DNA of 59,697 nt from a virus. The stretch lies in IMG/VR virus record IMGVR_UViG_3300024358_000017, positions 1-59,697 of that record; one strand, written 5' to 3'. This document shows positions 1 to 8,800 of the stretch, in pieces (within the stretch, counting starts at the first letter, position 1; each line of letters starts with the position of its first letter). The notes beneath the pieces were generated by a model that saw only the letters and a list, made by a program, of their open reading frames with translations, did no database searches and had not been told where the DNA came from. The position numbers were made by a program, and so were the translations under genes.

Positions 1-2
1 AC

Positions 3-188
3 AAAGGTGGTACACAAGGTGGTTTAGCAAATCCATCAACAAAGGATTTGAATTCAGGTAACGTTAATGTGCCTGGTTCAAAAAATGCGACAAAACTTAA
101 TGCTCAAAGCAAAGGTCATGGCGCAGAGAAGAAAGGCGCAGGCGAAAGCGGCGCTGATACCAAGAGTATCATTGGTAGCAAAGGTTAA
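3..188 (+). CDS. C-terminal end of an unidentified phage gene (partial)
   Basis: The frame is open from base 3 to the TAA at 186-188 and encodes about 61 residues rich in Gly, Lys, Ser, Asn and Ala, with no hydrophobic core, so it reads as a disordered tail. It lies 16 bases upstream of the prohead protease, where T4 has the small prohead core genes 67 and 68 after the portal. A prohead core component is therefore possible, but nothing in the visible part proves it. The 5' part lies outside the window. Confidence 0.6.
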   Translation, partial: KGGTQGGLANPSTKDLNSGNVNVPGSKNATKLNAQSKGHGAEKKGAGESGADTKSIIGSKG

Positions 189-204
189 TTAGGGTCTAAT
201 CTAG

Positions 205-837
205 ATGAGTAATTTCTACTTACGTGAGAACCTAACATTCGACCAAGCCCGAATGGTTGTGGAGTCGGATGGCGACGGAGGCAAAAACCTTTATATGAAG
301 GGTATTTGTATCCAGGGCGGCATTCGTAACGCAAATCAGCGTGTGTATCCTGTGAGCGAAATCGGCAGGGCTGTCAAAACACTAAACGACCAGATCACTG
401 GTGGATATTCAGTTCTTGGCGAAGTAGATCATCCAGACGACTTAAAAATTAACCTAGACCGTGTAAGCCATATGATTACAGAAATGTGGATGGATGGCCC
501 AAATGGTTACGGTAAACTTAAGATTCTTCCAACCCCAATGGGACAATTAGTGAAAACTATGTTGGAAAGTGGTGTTAAGTTAGGAGTTAGTTCGCGCGGA
601 TCCGGAAACGTCAAAGAAGACGGATCCGGTGAAGTGTCAGATTTCGAGATTATTACAGTTGATGTAGTAGCTCAACCATCAGCCCCGGGTGCGTATCCAA
701 CGCCCATTTATGAGCATCTCATGAATAGTAAGGGCGGATATAAGGCACTAAGAATAGCACAAGAAGTACAAGGCGACGCAAAGGCACAGCAATACTTAAA
801 AGAAAGCCTATTAAAAATAATAGGCGGACTCCAATAA
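205..837 (+). CDS. 21: Prohead core protease, T4 gp21 family
   Basis: This 210-residue protein matches the T4 gp21 maturation protease family, which cleaves scaffold and capsid proteins inside the prohead before DNA packaging. The family-typical segments are visible: the GEVDHP motif with the candidate catalytic His76, and the GVSSRGSG motif with Ser129 or Ser130 as candidate nucleophile. The DVVAQPSAPGA segment follows around residues 153-163. Length is close to T4 gp21 (212 aa). It lies directly upstream of scaffold and major capsid genes in the canonical T4 order. The ATG at 205 follows a purine-poor leader without a strong ribosome site. The family call is secure; the exact catalytic Ser is inferred from the motif. 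Confidence 0.95.
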   Translation: MSNFYLRENLTFDQARMVVESDGDGGKNLYMKGICIQGGIRNANQRVYPVSEIGRAVKTLNDQITGGYSVLGEVDHPDDLKINLDRVSHMITEMWMDGPNGYGKLKILPTPMGQLVKTMLESGVKLGVSSRGSGNVKEDGSGEVSDFEIITVDVVAQPSAPGAYPTPIYEHLMNSKGGYKALRIAQEVQGDAKAQQYLKESLLKIIGGLQ

Positions 838-852
838 CAAGGGAGAATCACA

Positions 853-1944
853 ATGTTGGATGCACTTAAATCATTATTTGAAAACAACGTGATTTCCGAA
901 GAAATCAAAGCAGACATCGAGTCTGCTTGGAACGCCAGAATCGCTGAAAACCGCGAACAGGCTACTCAACAACTACGCGAAGAATTCGCGCAAAAATACG
1001 AACATGACAAACAAGTAATGGTCGACGCAATCAATAACATGATTGAAGATCGTTTATCTGTCGAAATCCAAGAGTTTACAGAAGATCGCGCACAACTAGC
1101 AGAGGCGAAAGCCAAGTATGCTGTTGCTATTCGCGAACACTCAAGTAAACTTAACGAGTTTGTATTGACTTCTCTTGCTAGAGAAATTTCTGAACTTCAC
1201 GAAGATCAGAAAGTAATGGCTGAGAATTTTAGTAAGTTAGAGCAGTTTGTAGTCGAAGCATTGGCTAAGGAAATTGCAGACTTCTATGATGACAAGAAAG
1301 ACTTGGCAGAAACCAAAGTTAAACTTGTTAAAGAAGCAAAAGAACAATTTGCTCAACTTAAGAGCAAGTTTGTAAAGACTTCAGCAGAATTAGTTGAATC
1401 TGTTGTAAAACAAGGTCTTGAGAAAGAGATTACTCAACTTAAAGAAGATATCGACCAAGCTCGTCAAAACGACTTTGGACGTAAGATTTTTGAAGCATTT
1501 ACAACTGAGTATCAATCTAGTTTGTTGAACGAGAAATCAGAGACAAGCAAGTTACTCAAAGTAATCGCAGAAAAAGAACAAAAACTCGCAGAAGCACAGA
1601 GCATTATTTCTGAAAAGCAACAGTTGGTAGAAAGCAAAGAGCAAGAAGTTGCTCGCGCACAAGAAGCCGCTGAACGTAAAGAAGTAATGAGTGAACTTCT
1701 AAATCCTCTAAACAAGGACCAAAAAGACATCATGAGCGAGTTACTAGAAAGTGTGCAAACTGCAAAACTACGTACTAGTTTCGACAAGTACTTACCAGCA
1801 GTATTGAGTGGTAGCACACCGGAGAAGAAGAAGGCTCTTGTAGAGGCAAAAGAAATCACAGGCAACAAAGAAACCCATAGCATTAGTAGTGCTAATAGCC
1901 AGGCCGATGTAATTGACATCCGTCGCCTTGCTGGATTAAAATAA
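853..1944 (+). CDS. 22: Prohead core scaffold protein, T4 gp22-like
   Basis: A 363-residue, highly charged protein rich in Glu, Lys, Gln and Ala, with long heptad-like helical stretches and almost no Cys or Trp. This is typical of the T4 gp22 internal scaffold that nucleates gp23 assembly and is then degraded by gp21. It is longer than T4 gp22 (269 aa). Its start ATG follows an AAGGGAG ribosome site at about 839-845. It sits between the protease and capsid genes, which is the main reason for the assignment because scaffold sequences diverge quickly. The pentapeptide MSELL occurs twice near residues 279 and 294 and again at the start of gp23. Confidence 0.85.
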   Translation: MLDALKSLFENNVISEEIKADIESAWNARIAENREQATQQLREEFAQKYEHDKQVMVDAINNMIEDRLSVEIQEFTEDRAQLAEAKAKYAVAIREHSSKLNEFVLTSLAREISELHEDQKVMAENFSKLEQFVVEALAKEIADFYDDKKDLAETKVKLVKEAKEQFAQLKSKFVKTSAELVESVVKQGLEKEITQLKEDIDQARQNDFGRKIFEAFTTEYQSSLLNEKSETSKLLKVIAEKEQKLAEAQSIISEKQQLVESKEQEVARAQEAAERKEVMSELLNPLNKDQKDIMSELLESVQTAKLRTSFDKYLPAVLSGSTPEKKKALVEAKEITGNKETHSISSANSQADVIDIRRLAGLK

Positions 1945-1955
1945 GGAGAATTTAA

Positions 1956-3131
1956 ATGTCAGAACTACTAGAAAGCCGCTGGCAAGAAACTAAAGAGGCA
2001 CTATTAGAAGGCCTTCAAGGTACCAAGCGTAGCGTAATGGGAGTTACTTTAGAGAATACTCGTAAGTATCTTTCAGAATCTGCGTCAACTGGTGCTACTT
2101 CTGCCGGTAACGTCGCAACCCTTAACCGCGTGATCCTTCCAGTGATCCGTCGTGTTATGCCAACAGTTATTGCCAACGAATTAGTTGGTGTACAACCAAT
2201 GACTGGTCCAGTTGGTCAAATCCATACTCTACGTGTTCGCTACAGCGATACACTAAGTGGTACATATGGTGCTACCGCTGGTGAAGAGGCTCTAAGCCCA
2301 TTCAAGATTGCAGAAGGTTATTCTGCAAATAACGGATCTGCTACTACAGCCGCCGCAACTGCCGCATTAGAAGGTGTTGCTGGTAAGCGTATGAGCATCC
2401 AAATCTTGAAGCAAACAGTTGAAGCCAAGACTCGTAAATTGTCTGCACGTTGGACATTCGAGGCTGCTCAAGATGCACAAGCCCAACAAGGTATTGACAT
2501 CGAAGCAGAAATCATGGCTGCTCTTGCTCAAGAAATCACTGCTGAAATCGACCAAGAAGTTCTAGGTTCCCTAGCAACTCTTGCAACATCTAACGGTAAC
2601 AACCAAGCATTTGACCAGGCAACAGTATCTGGTACAGCAACATTCGTTGGTGACGAACACGCCGCTTTGGCAGTTCTAATCAACCGTGCCGCTAACGTTA
2701 TCGCACAACGTACACGTCGTGGTGCTGGTAACTGGGCCGTTGTTAGCCCATACGCATTAACAATCCTTCAAAGTGCAACAACTTCTGCGTTCGCAAGAAC
2801 AACAGAAGGTACTTTCGAAGCACCTACAAACACTAAGTTTGTTGGTACATTGAACAATGCTATGAAGATCTATGTTAACACATACGCATCTGACAGCGCA
2901 TCAGTATTAGTTGGTTACAAAGGTTCTAGCGAATCTGACGCAGCCGCTTTCTACTGCCCATACGTTCCATTGATGAGCTCTGGCGTTGTATTAGACCCAA
3001 CATCATTCGAACCAGTCGTGTCTTTCATGACTCGTTATGGATATGTTGAGTTGAACAACACAGCATCATCTCTTGGTAACGCGGCTGATTACTTAGGTAC
3101 AGTTAGTATCTCTAACGCTACATTCCAGTAA
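1956..3131 (+). CDS. 23: Major capsid protein, T4 gp23 family
   Basis: The 391-residue protein carries family-typical segments such as NRVILPVIRRVMPTVIANEL near residues 57-76, QPMTGPVGQIHTLRVRY, and a C-terminal SFEPVVSFMTRYGY. It forms the hexameric shell of the head. It is clearly shorter than T4 gp23 (521 aa), implying loss of insertion domains. A gp21-type cleavage site (Leu/Ile-x-Glu followed by a small residue) is present at L39-S40-E41/S42, so residues 1-41 are a likely removed propeptide. It follows gp22 by 11 bases with a strong AAGGAGAA ribosome site, and a strong hairpin terminator follows, as expected for an abundant product. Confidence 0.97.
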   Translation: MSELLESRWQETKEALLEGLQGTKRSVMGVTLENTRKYLSESASTGATSAGNVATLNRVILPVIRRVMPTVIANELVGVQPMTGPVGQIHTLRVRYSDTLSGTYGATAGEEALSPFKIAEGYSANNGSATTAAATAALEGVAGKRMSIQILKQTVEAKTRKLSARWTFEAAQDAQAQQGIDIEAEIMAALAQEITAEIDQEVLGSLATLATSNGNNQAFDQATVSGTATFVGDEHAALAVLINRAANVIAQRTRRGAGNWAVVSPYALTILQSATTSAFARTTEGTFEAPTNTKFVGTLNNAMKIYVNTYASDSASVLVGYKGSSESDAAAFYCPYVPLMSSGVVLDPTSFEPVVSFMTRYGYVELNNTASSLGNAADYLGTVSISNATFQ

Positions 3132-3154
3132 TCAACACTTAACAAGTGTAACAA

Positions 3155-3182
3155 GAAAAGGACTCTTCGGAGTCCTTTTTCT
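3155..3182 (+). terminator. Rho-independent terminator after the capsid gene
   Basis: An 11-bp stem (3155-3165 with 3170-3180, GAAAAGGACTC against its complement) closes a stable TTCG tetraloop at 3166-3169 and runs into a T-rich tract. It lies 23 bases past the gp23 stop codon and separates the head genes from the fibre region. Confidence 0.9.
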
Positions 3183-3188
3183 TTTGTG

Positions 3189-3198
3189 GCTAAATACA
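3189..3198 (+). promoter_or_regulatory. Putative T4-type late promoter
   Basis: GCTAAATACA resembles the T4 late promoter core TATAAATA, and the same TAAATAC core recurs before other units in this window (9299, 22421, 57784). It lies between the gp23 terminator and the next gene. The 80-base leader that follows holds two small hairpins (TTCGC/GCGAA at 3213-3226 and GCAGA/TCTGC at 3232-3246). Confidence 0.6.
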
Positions 3199-3280
3199 AT
3201 GTCTAAATTATATTCGCATTAGCGAACTTATGCAGAATCCCTCTGCGTAGACCTAAAACGTCAACATAAGGAGAAAACAA

Positions 3281-3703
3281 ATGGGACGTCCATTAAAGAA
3301 AGATGTATACGGTACTAAAGTTACTCGTTCATTTACTACATCACAAGCAGGTATTTTAGTTCAAGGTTACTTCGGCGGTTCATTAGCCAGTGACTATCAA
3401 ATTGTTAAACAACGTGGCAAGAGCACATACGTTGTTTTAAAAACATCCGATGATGCATTTACTGAAGCAGAAAGCATCAGTTCTATTACAGGTACTAACT
3501 TAAAAGTTGGTAAACTAGTTTCTGGAACACCAGCAGCCAATGGTGAAATTCGTATTTTAGGTTCTACAACTGGTCAAACTCCTGGTACTACTGCTATTGC
3601 TAAATTAACTAAGCGCCTTGCTTATGACTTTAGCGGTAACAAGTACAAGTGGTATTTAGATAACGATTCGTCAGCAGACGTATTAGTATTGATTGCAGTT
3701 TAA
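3281..3703 (+). CDS. Conserved small structural protein candidate
   Basis: A 140-residue protein that begins MGRPLKKDVYG and has repeated short beta-type stretches, with no membrane segment and no catalytic motif that I recognise. A strong AAGGAG site precedes the ATG, and it is the first gene after a late promoter. A late virion component is likely by position, but I cannot name its role. Confidence 0.7.
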   Translation: MGRPLKKDVYGTKVTRSFTTSQAGILVQGYFGGSLASDYQIVKQRGKSTYVVLKTSDDAFTEAESISSITGTNLKVGKLVSGTPAANGEIRILGSTTGQTPGTTAIAKLTKRLAYDFSGNKYKWYLDNDSSADVLVLIAV

Positions 3704-3705
3704 TA

Positions 3706-3725
3706 TAAGGGACTTAGGTCCCTTA
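3706..3725 (+). terminator. Hairpin after the 140-aa gene, possible weak terminator
   Basis: A perfect 8-bp stem (TAAGGGAC at 3706-3713 with GTCCCTTA at 3718-3725) closes a TTAG loop. Only a short T-rich stretch follows, so it may stabilise the upstream mRNA or terminate partially before the gene at 3739. Confidence 0.55.
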
Positions 3726-3738
3726 TTAAGGATTACAC

Positions 3739-4755
3739 ATGGCAAGAATAGTTAAAGTACAAGACACCGATTATAAGATATCAGTTAATTCTGGCGGAAC
3801 AATTACGCTGAATACTGGTGATCAAATTGGTACGGTTCTTGTCACCGGTGATTTAACTGTATTAGGTAATACAACATCCATACAAACAGTCAACGTTGAA
3901 ATAGAAGATAAAATTATTCTATTAAACAGAGGCGAAAGCGGCGCAGGTATTAGTCCAACAGGACTAGGAGAAGCGGGTATTCAAATATCTCGCGGATCAA
4001 GACCTGATGTTTTTTTAGTTTTTGATGAATCAAAAAACTGGTTAGATACACAATCTGGTACAACACGTAGCGGACTGTTTGTTGCTAAAAATGAAACTGA
4101 TGATTTAATTGGAATACAGACTAATTCCATTACTACTGCTGGATATAATTTAAACTTGTTAGGAACAGGAACGGCTGTAGTTAACGTTACTGGCACAGTA
4201 AACTATGAAGAACAAGTTTTAGATTATACAGCACCTGGCCTTCCTCCGATTGATCCAGATATTATTCCTAACATTCAAGCAGTTACAGATTATGTAGGTA
4301 GTTACTTTACATTAAATCCGCCTTACAAATTACAAGATAGTGCTAAGATTGGCGGCGTAACAGTATTGTATGATTCTTATTTGGAAATTAGTGACTTTGA
4401 AGCAGATGGTGGCCCAAGTAATTTAACATTAACTTTAGATAATGTAATTAATGCCGCTTGGTTTGTAGACAGATTTGAAGTACAGAATTTAAAGTTTTAT
4501 AATGCTACTATTGAAAGTAGATTAAGTAACGAAGATTTAGTTTTACGCAGTGACGGTACAGGTTGCGTAGGTGTCGATGACCATTTTAAATTATACCTAC
4601 AAACAGAAGATCCAGGAAGCGTAGCCGATGGTGTAAAACTTTATGCTAAGAATGAAGCCCAAGGTGGCACAGGATTGTTCTTTGTAAACTCAGAGAACAA
4701 GCAAGATGAATTAATAAGTAAACGTAAAGCAATCGTTTACAGTATGATATTTTAA
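3739..4755 (+). CDS. Fibre-like virion structural protein (338 aa)
   Basis: The protein is a chain of beta repeats rich in Thr, Gly, Asn and Val, such as LVTGDLTVLGNTTSIQTV and EIEDKIILLNRG near residues 34-70. These are common in the shafts of phage fibres and appendages. A segment SNEDLVLRSDGTG near residue 260 is a variant of the SNSDLELRANGTG repeat found many times in the two beta-helix fibres downstream, so it belongs to the same module pool. No enzyme motif is visible. It is followed closely by two small structural genes, suggesting one appendage or baseplate-associated assembly. Confidence 0.7.
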   Translation: MARIVKVQDTDYKISVNSGGTITLNTGDQIGTVLVTGDLTVLGNTTSIQTVNVEIEDKIILLNRGESGAGISPTGLGEAGIQISRGSRPDVFLVFDESKNWLDTQSGTTRSGLFVAKNETDDLIGIQTNSITTAGYNLNLLGTGTAVVNVTGTVNYEEQVLDYTAPGLPPIDPDIIPNIQAVTDYVGSYFTLNPPYKLQDSAKIGGVTVLYDSYLEISDFEADGGPSNLTLTLDNVINAAWFVDRFEVQNLKFYNATIESRLSNEDLVLRSDGTGCVGVDDHFKLYLQTEDPGSVADGVKLYAKNEAQGGTGLFFVNSENKQDELISKRKAIVYSMIF

Positions 4756-4764
4756 GGATAGAAC

Positions 4765-5100
4765 ATGGCAATCACAAGCAATTTAGTAACTACACTAGGC
4801 AGTGCAATTTATACTGCCCCTGGCACTGTTGGTTCTGATGACAGAGAATATGCTGTGACCTGCATGATGTTTTGCAATTATTCAACATCGGATGTTGTTT
4901 TAAATCTTTGGTTATTAGCACCTTTACCGGCTACTATTGCTAACACTACTAAAGTTATTCATAACTTAACAATACCAGCAGGTGAAACATTTACATTTGA
5001 TACAGAAAAAATTGTACTAGGTTCAGAAGAAAGAATTTGGGCAACAGCAGATGCAAATACACGACTAAGTGTATCTCTAACTTCAATGAGAGTAAGTTAA
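4765..5100 (+). CDS. Small beta-sandwich virion protein (paralogue group of three)
   Basis: The 111-residue protein starts after an AAGGAT ribosome site and has a predicted all-beta layout with alternating hydrophobic residues. The pattern resembles two other small proteins in this window, at 13645 and 33975: an N-terminal Thr/Tyr/Val strand, a central strand on 'N-x-S/T-x-x-x', a KVI..LTIPAGET-like turn, and a C-terminal V/S-rich strand. Each of the three sits directly after or before a large fibre gene, so they may be fibre-associated caps or decoration proteins. That role is inferred from position and size. Confidence 0.6.
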   Translation: MAITSNLVTTLGSAIYTAPGTVGSDDREYAVTCMMFCNYSTSDVVLNLWLLAPLPATIANTTKVIHNLTIPAGETFTFDTEKIVLGSEERIWATADANTRLSVSLTSMRVS

Positions 5101-5813
5101 TGAAGTTTTTAAAACGTAATCAATTAAACAGTCGTAATGTAAAAGACAATCGTATTGCGGTTGAAATTACAGACGAAGTTAAGTTAGATACTGAAAACGT
5201 ATTGTTAATTCCCAACGGACCTACTACTAGTCGTCCTGGCGAATCTGGCACAGTAACTAGTCCAGTCGAAGGACATATTCGTTATAACACAACGGACCAA
5301 GAATTTGAAGGACGTCAAGGAACTCCAGCGGCATGGCGCAAATTTAGATTTAAAGAACCAGCACTAATTACACAACAAAATCTAGGTAACGGTGACGCTG
5401 CCGAAGTTTATTTTGGCCCGTTGGATTCGGGGTATGCTGATTATCCATATCCAGAACTAACAAACCCACAGAACTTATTCGTATTAATTGAAAACGTTTA
5501 TCAAATTTCTACAACAAACTACACACTAGTAGATGCGCCCGCAAGTACTATTTCTGTAGCAAAGACAGACGGAAACCCAACATTAATTACTTCAGAAGCC
5601 ACTGACAGTATGATCGGTGCAACTGTATCTGGATCTGGTGTTTCTGGGACTGTAACAGGTGTAAGTCCTGGCGTAAGTTTAACACTAAACACAAATGCTA
5701 GCGGATCTGGAACTGTTAGCGTTACTGTAACAAGAGTTGGACGTTTTGTAGAGTTCACAAGTGCTGTTCCTTACGGTAAACCAGTCACTGTCATTCACGG
5801 CTTCGACCGTTAA
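5100..5813 (+). CDS. Virion structural protein with fibre-type repeats (237 aa)
   Basis: I place the start at the ATG at 5100, which overlaps the preceding TAA (TAATG), giving MKFLKRNQLNSRNV. A TTG 63 bases upstream would run inside the previous gene. Residues 39-80 contain the NGPTTSRPGESGTVTSPVEG and FEGRQGTPAAWRKF pattern, a variant of the 'P.GTTA.RP....G..R.N...G..EG..G..W' unit found at the ends of the big fibres downstream. Residues about 155-215 are Ser/Thr/Val/Gly beta repeats. Probably a fibre or baseplate accessory; no enzymatic signature. Confidence 0.6.
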   Translation: MKFLKRNQLNSRNVKDNRIAVEITDEVKLDTENVLLIPNGPTTSRPGESGTVTSPVEGHIRYNTTDQEFEGRQGTPAAWRKFRFKEPALITQQNLGNGDAAEVYFGPLDSGYADYPYPELTNPQNLFVLIENVYQISTTNYTLVDAPASTISVAKTDGNPTLITSEATDSMIGATVSGSGVSGTVTGVSPGVSLTLNTNASGSGTVSVTVTRVGRFVEFTSAVPYGKPVTVIHGFDR

Positions 5814-5840
5814 TCTCAACACTTTTAATAATTCAGGATC

Positions 5841-5850
5841 CAATAAATAT
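5841..5850 (+). promoter_or_regulatory. Putative late promoter inside a palindrome
   Basis: CAATAAATAT lies within the 17-base inverted repeat CCAATAAATATTATTGG (5840-5856), 18 bases before the ATG at 5868. The core AATAAATA matches the T4 late consensus at seven of eight positions. The right arm of the palindrome contains the GGAG ribosome site, so an RNA hairpin could mask translation on any transcript that reads in from upstream. Confidence 0.5.
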
Positions 5851-5867
5851 TATTGGAGACTAATCAC

Positions 5868-8800
5868 ATGCCTGTAGATATTGGCCGAATTTCCGGTGGA
5901 ATGCTTAAAGACAACCTGTTGCGAGACGGTGTTGATCTTTCCTTTGAAACCGATTTAATATACTTCGATGTTGGCACTAGCCGCTTGGGCATTAAAACTA
6001 ATTCTCCCAACACAGAATTAGAAGTATTAGGTACAACACGCAGTACCAATACACTATCAACAAATTTTACTAATAACGATATTACTGTAGATTTCTCTAG
6101 AATTACTACAGCATTAGGATCGTTAAACATTACCGCAGTTAATCGTGTAGTTGCATCTGCTATATCTACAGACGATATTTTTATTAACAATAATATTATT
6201 GCCACTACTAGCAGTATTTTATTAGATCAATTAGACGGTGGTCCAGCCAGCGGCGGACAGGATTTCTTCTTAGACTTAGGACTAGCATCTACAACAACAT
6301 TTGATGATGTTATCGATTTGGGCGATGCCGCCTTGACAGCAAGTTCATCTAATACTAACTTAGAAATTAGACCAAACGGATCAGGCACGTTAGAAGTTTA
6401 CAACGAGTTTAATATTACTGGTAATTTACACTCTACCGGCGATATTACCTTAGACGGCACGATTACATTTGGTTCAGATCAAAACGATGCTGTAGATTTT
6501 AATGCAGACATAGCCAGTAACATTGTTCCAGATACAGATGCATTTTATAGTTTAGGAACATCATCATCTAATAGATGGAACGGCCTGTACACAAATCTAG
6601 TCAACGGGCAACAAGTAACTACTAGCAGTTTATCAACTCCTAGTGGAGTTAACTATGCTCTTCGTCCGGGCAAAACATGGTTTGTTGCTGAAAATGGCGA
6701 TAACTTAAATCAAGGTAATCACGAAAACGCACCGTATGCTACTATTGAAAAAGCATTAAGCGTGGCCACTGCCGGTGACACAATTAAAATATATCCAGGA
6801 ACTTATGCAGAACTATTACCATTAGTTGTTCCGGCAGGTGTTGCTGTAAGTGGATTAGAATTAAGAAGCGTTACCATTGTTCCAGACACAGCCAGTCAAA
6901 GCGAAGACGTATTTCATTTAAATGGTGAAACCACAGTTAATAACTTAACAATCAAAGACTTTTACTATGACAGTATTAACGACAAAGGTTATGCTTTCCG
7001 TTTTGCTCCAAATGCGCAGGTAACTAGTCGCAGTCCTTACATTCAAAATGTATCAGTTATAACACAAGGTACAACAACTACAGCCGATGATCCAAGAGGT
7101 TTTGCCAGTGGCGATGCGGGTAAAGGTGCCCTAGTAGACGGTAGTGAAACAAACTACTTAACTAAAGAAGCAAGTATGTTGTTCCATGCTGTGACATTTA
7201 TCACACCTGGTGTAGATGCATTGACAATGACCAACGGTGTGCGTGTTGAATGGTTAAATTCATTTACATATTTTGCTAATAGAGCTCTATATGCTATACA
7301 AGGCACAGGTAGATTAACTGAAGATGGTAGCACACTGGCCTATGGTGCAGAAGTTCGTAGTATTGGTTCAGCAAACGTTTACGGAAATTATGGAGCAGTA
7401 GCAGACGGTGCAGATACATTAATGTATCTAATTCAGCACAACTTTGCCTATATAGGTACAGGCAAAGATGCTACTAATGATGACACACTAGTTGTACAAA
7501 CTAACGAAACAGTAGAATTAAACAGCGGTAGAGTTTACTATCAAAGTCAGGATCACAAAGGTACATTCCGTGTAGGCGATCAATTTTATGTCGATTTTGA
7601 AAATGGTACAGTTAGTTTTGACGCCAGCGGATTAGCATCAACAGGTGCAACTGGTTTGACTATTACCACGGGCGCAGACGTAACAACAATTACAAAAGAT
7701 TTTGTTAATACAGGCAATTTAAAAATAGCAGGAAATACAATTGAATCTTTATTTGGCGAAGTAAACATTTTATCAGCCAGCGGAGAAACTAACCTAACTT
7801 TAGATGTTAATGTTGCTAAGAATTTAGATATCACCGGAGATTTTAGTCTAGGTGGACAATTAATTTTAGGTAATCAAACAGTAGATACCGTAACATTCAA
7901 ACAAACATTAAATCAAAATTTTGAACCAGATGTAACAGAAACCTACAACTTAGGTTCAAGTACAAAAGTATGGCGAGATACTTATACATCAGAAGCAAAT
8001 ATTAACGATATTAGAATTAGAGGAAATGTAATAGAAACTACTGTGTCAAACAGTGACTTAGAACTACGTGCTAATTCTGCAGGAATCGTAAACTTAAAAG
8101 ATTATGCGGCGTTCGACCAAAATCTTACTGTCAGCGGATTAACTACTGTAAAATCTGTAAATGTTATAGGAACTTTAAATCATACCGGTGCAGTAGTACT
8201 CGCTGGTGATAAATCTAACACAGGATTTTTAGACATTAGCGGAACATTAACTGTAGGATCTAGCGCATATTTTGACAATGTTCAGATAGTTAATAATAGA
8301 ATTTTCACCAGTGATTCAAACAGTGATTTAGAACTAAGCGCACACGCTTCCGGCATTATACAAATTCCAGTAGATAATGTTAGCATTACACGAAGTCTTA
8401 GCATTTCTGGTGATTATTACACAACAAATATCACAGCCAGCAATAGATATACTGCTGAAGAATTTTATAATGCAGATATCTTAATCAAAGACAACTACAT
8501 TTCTACAACTACCAGTAACTCAAATTTAGAATTAAGAGGAAACTCTGCAGGCGGAGTATTTTTAGAAACTACAAAATTTACTGGAAGTACTGTTTCTAAT
8601 GCAGATGACATTGTACTACAGCCCAACACTGGTAAAAATTTAAAATTTGATACTACTGCGGCATTAATAGTTCCAAAAGGTACCACGGCAAATCGCCCAA
8701 CATTCCAACAAGGTGATGTTAGATTTAATACCACAACTGGAATTTTTGAAGGCTATGGCGCGGCATTTGGCGGAGTATATTCAGCAGATAGACAAACATC

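Noticed and set aside
1512-1919. Antisense open frame of 135 codons inside gp22
   Set aside because: It is a mirror of the low-complexity Glu/Lys/Ala codons of gp22, giving a Ser/Leu-rich product with no ribosome site or family.
5037-5099. TTG start giving a longer version of the 237-aa protein
   Set aside because: It would overlap the previous gene by 64 bases; the ATG overlapping the stop at 5100 is better.
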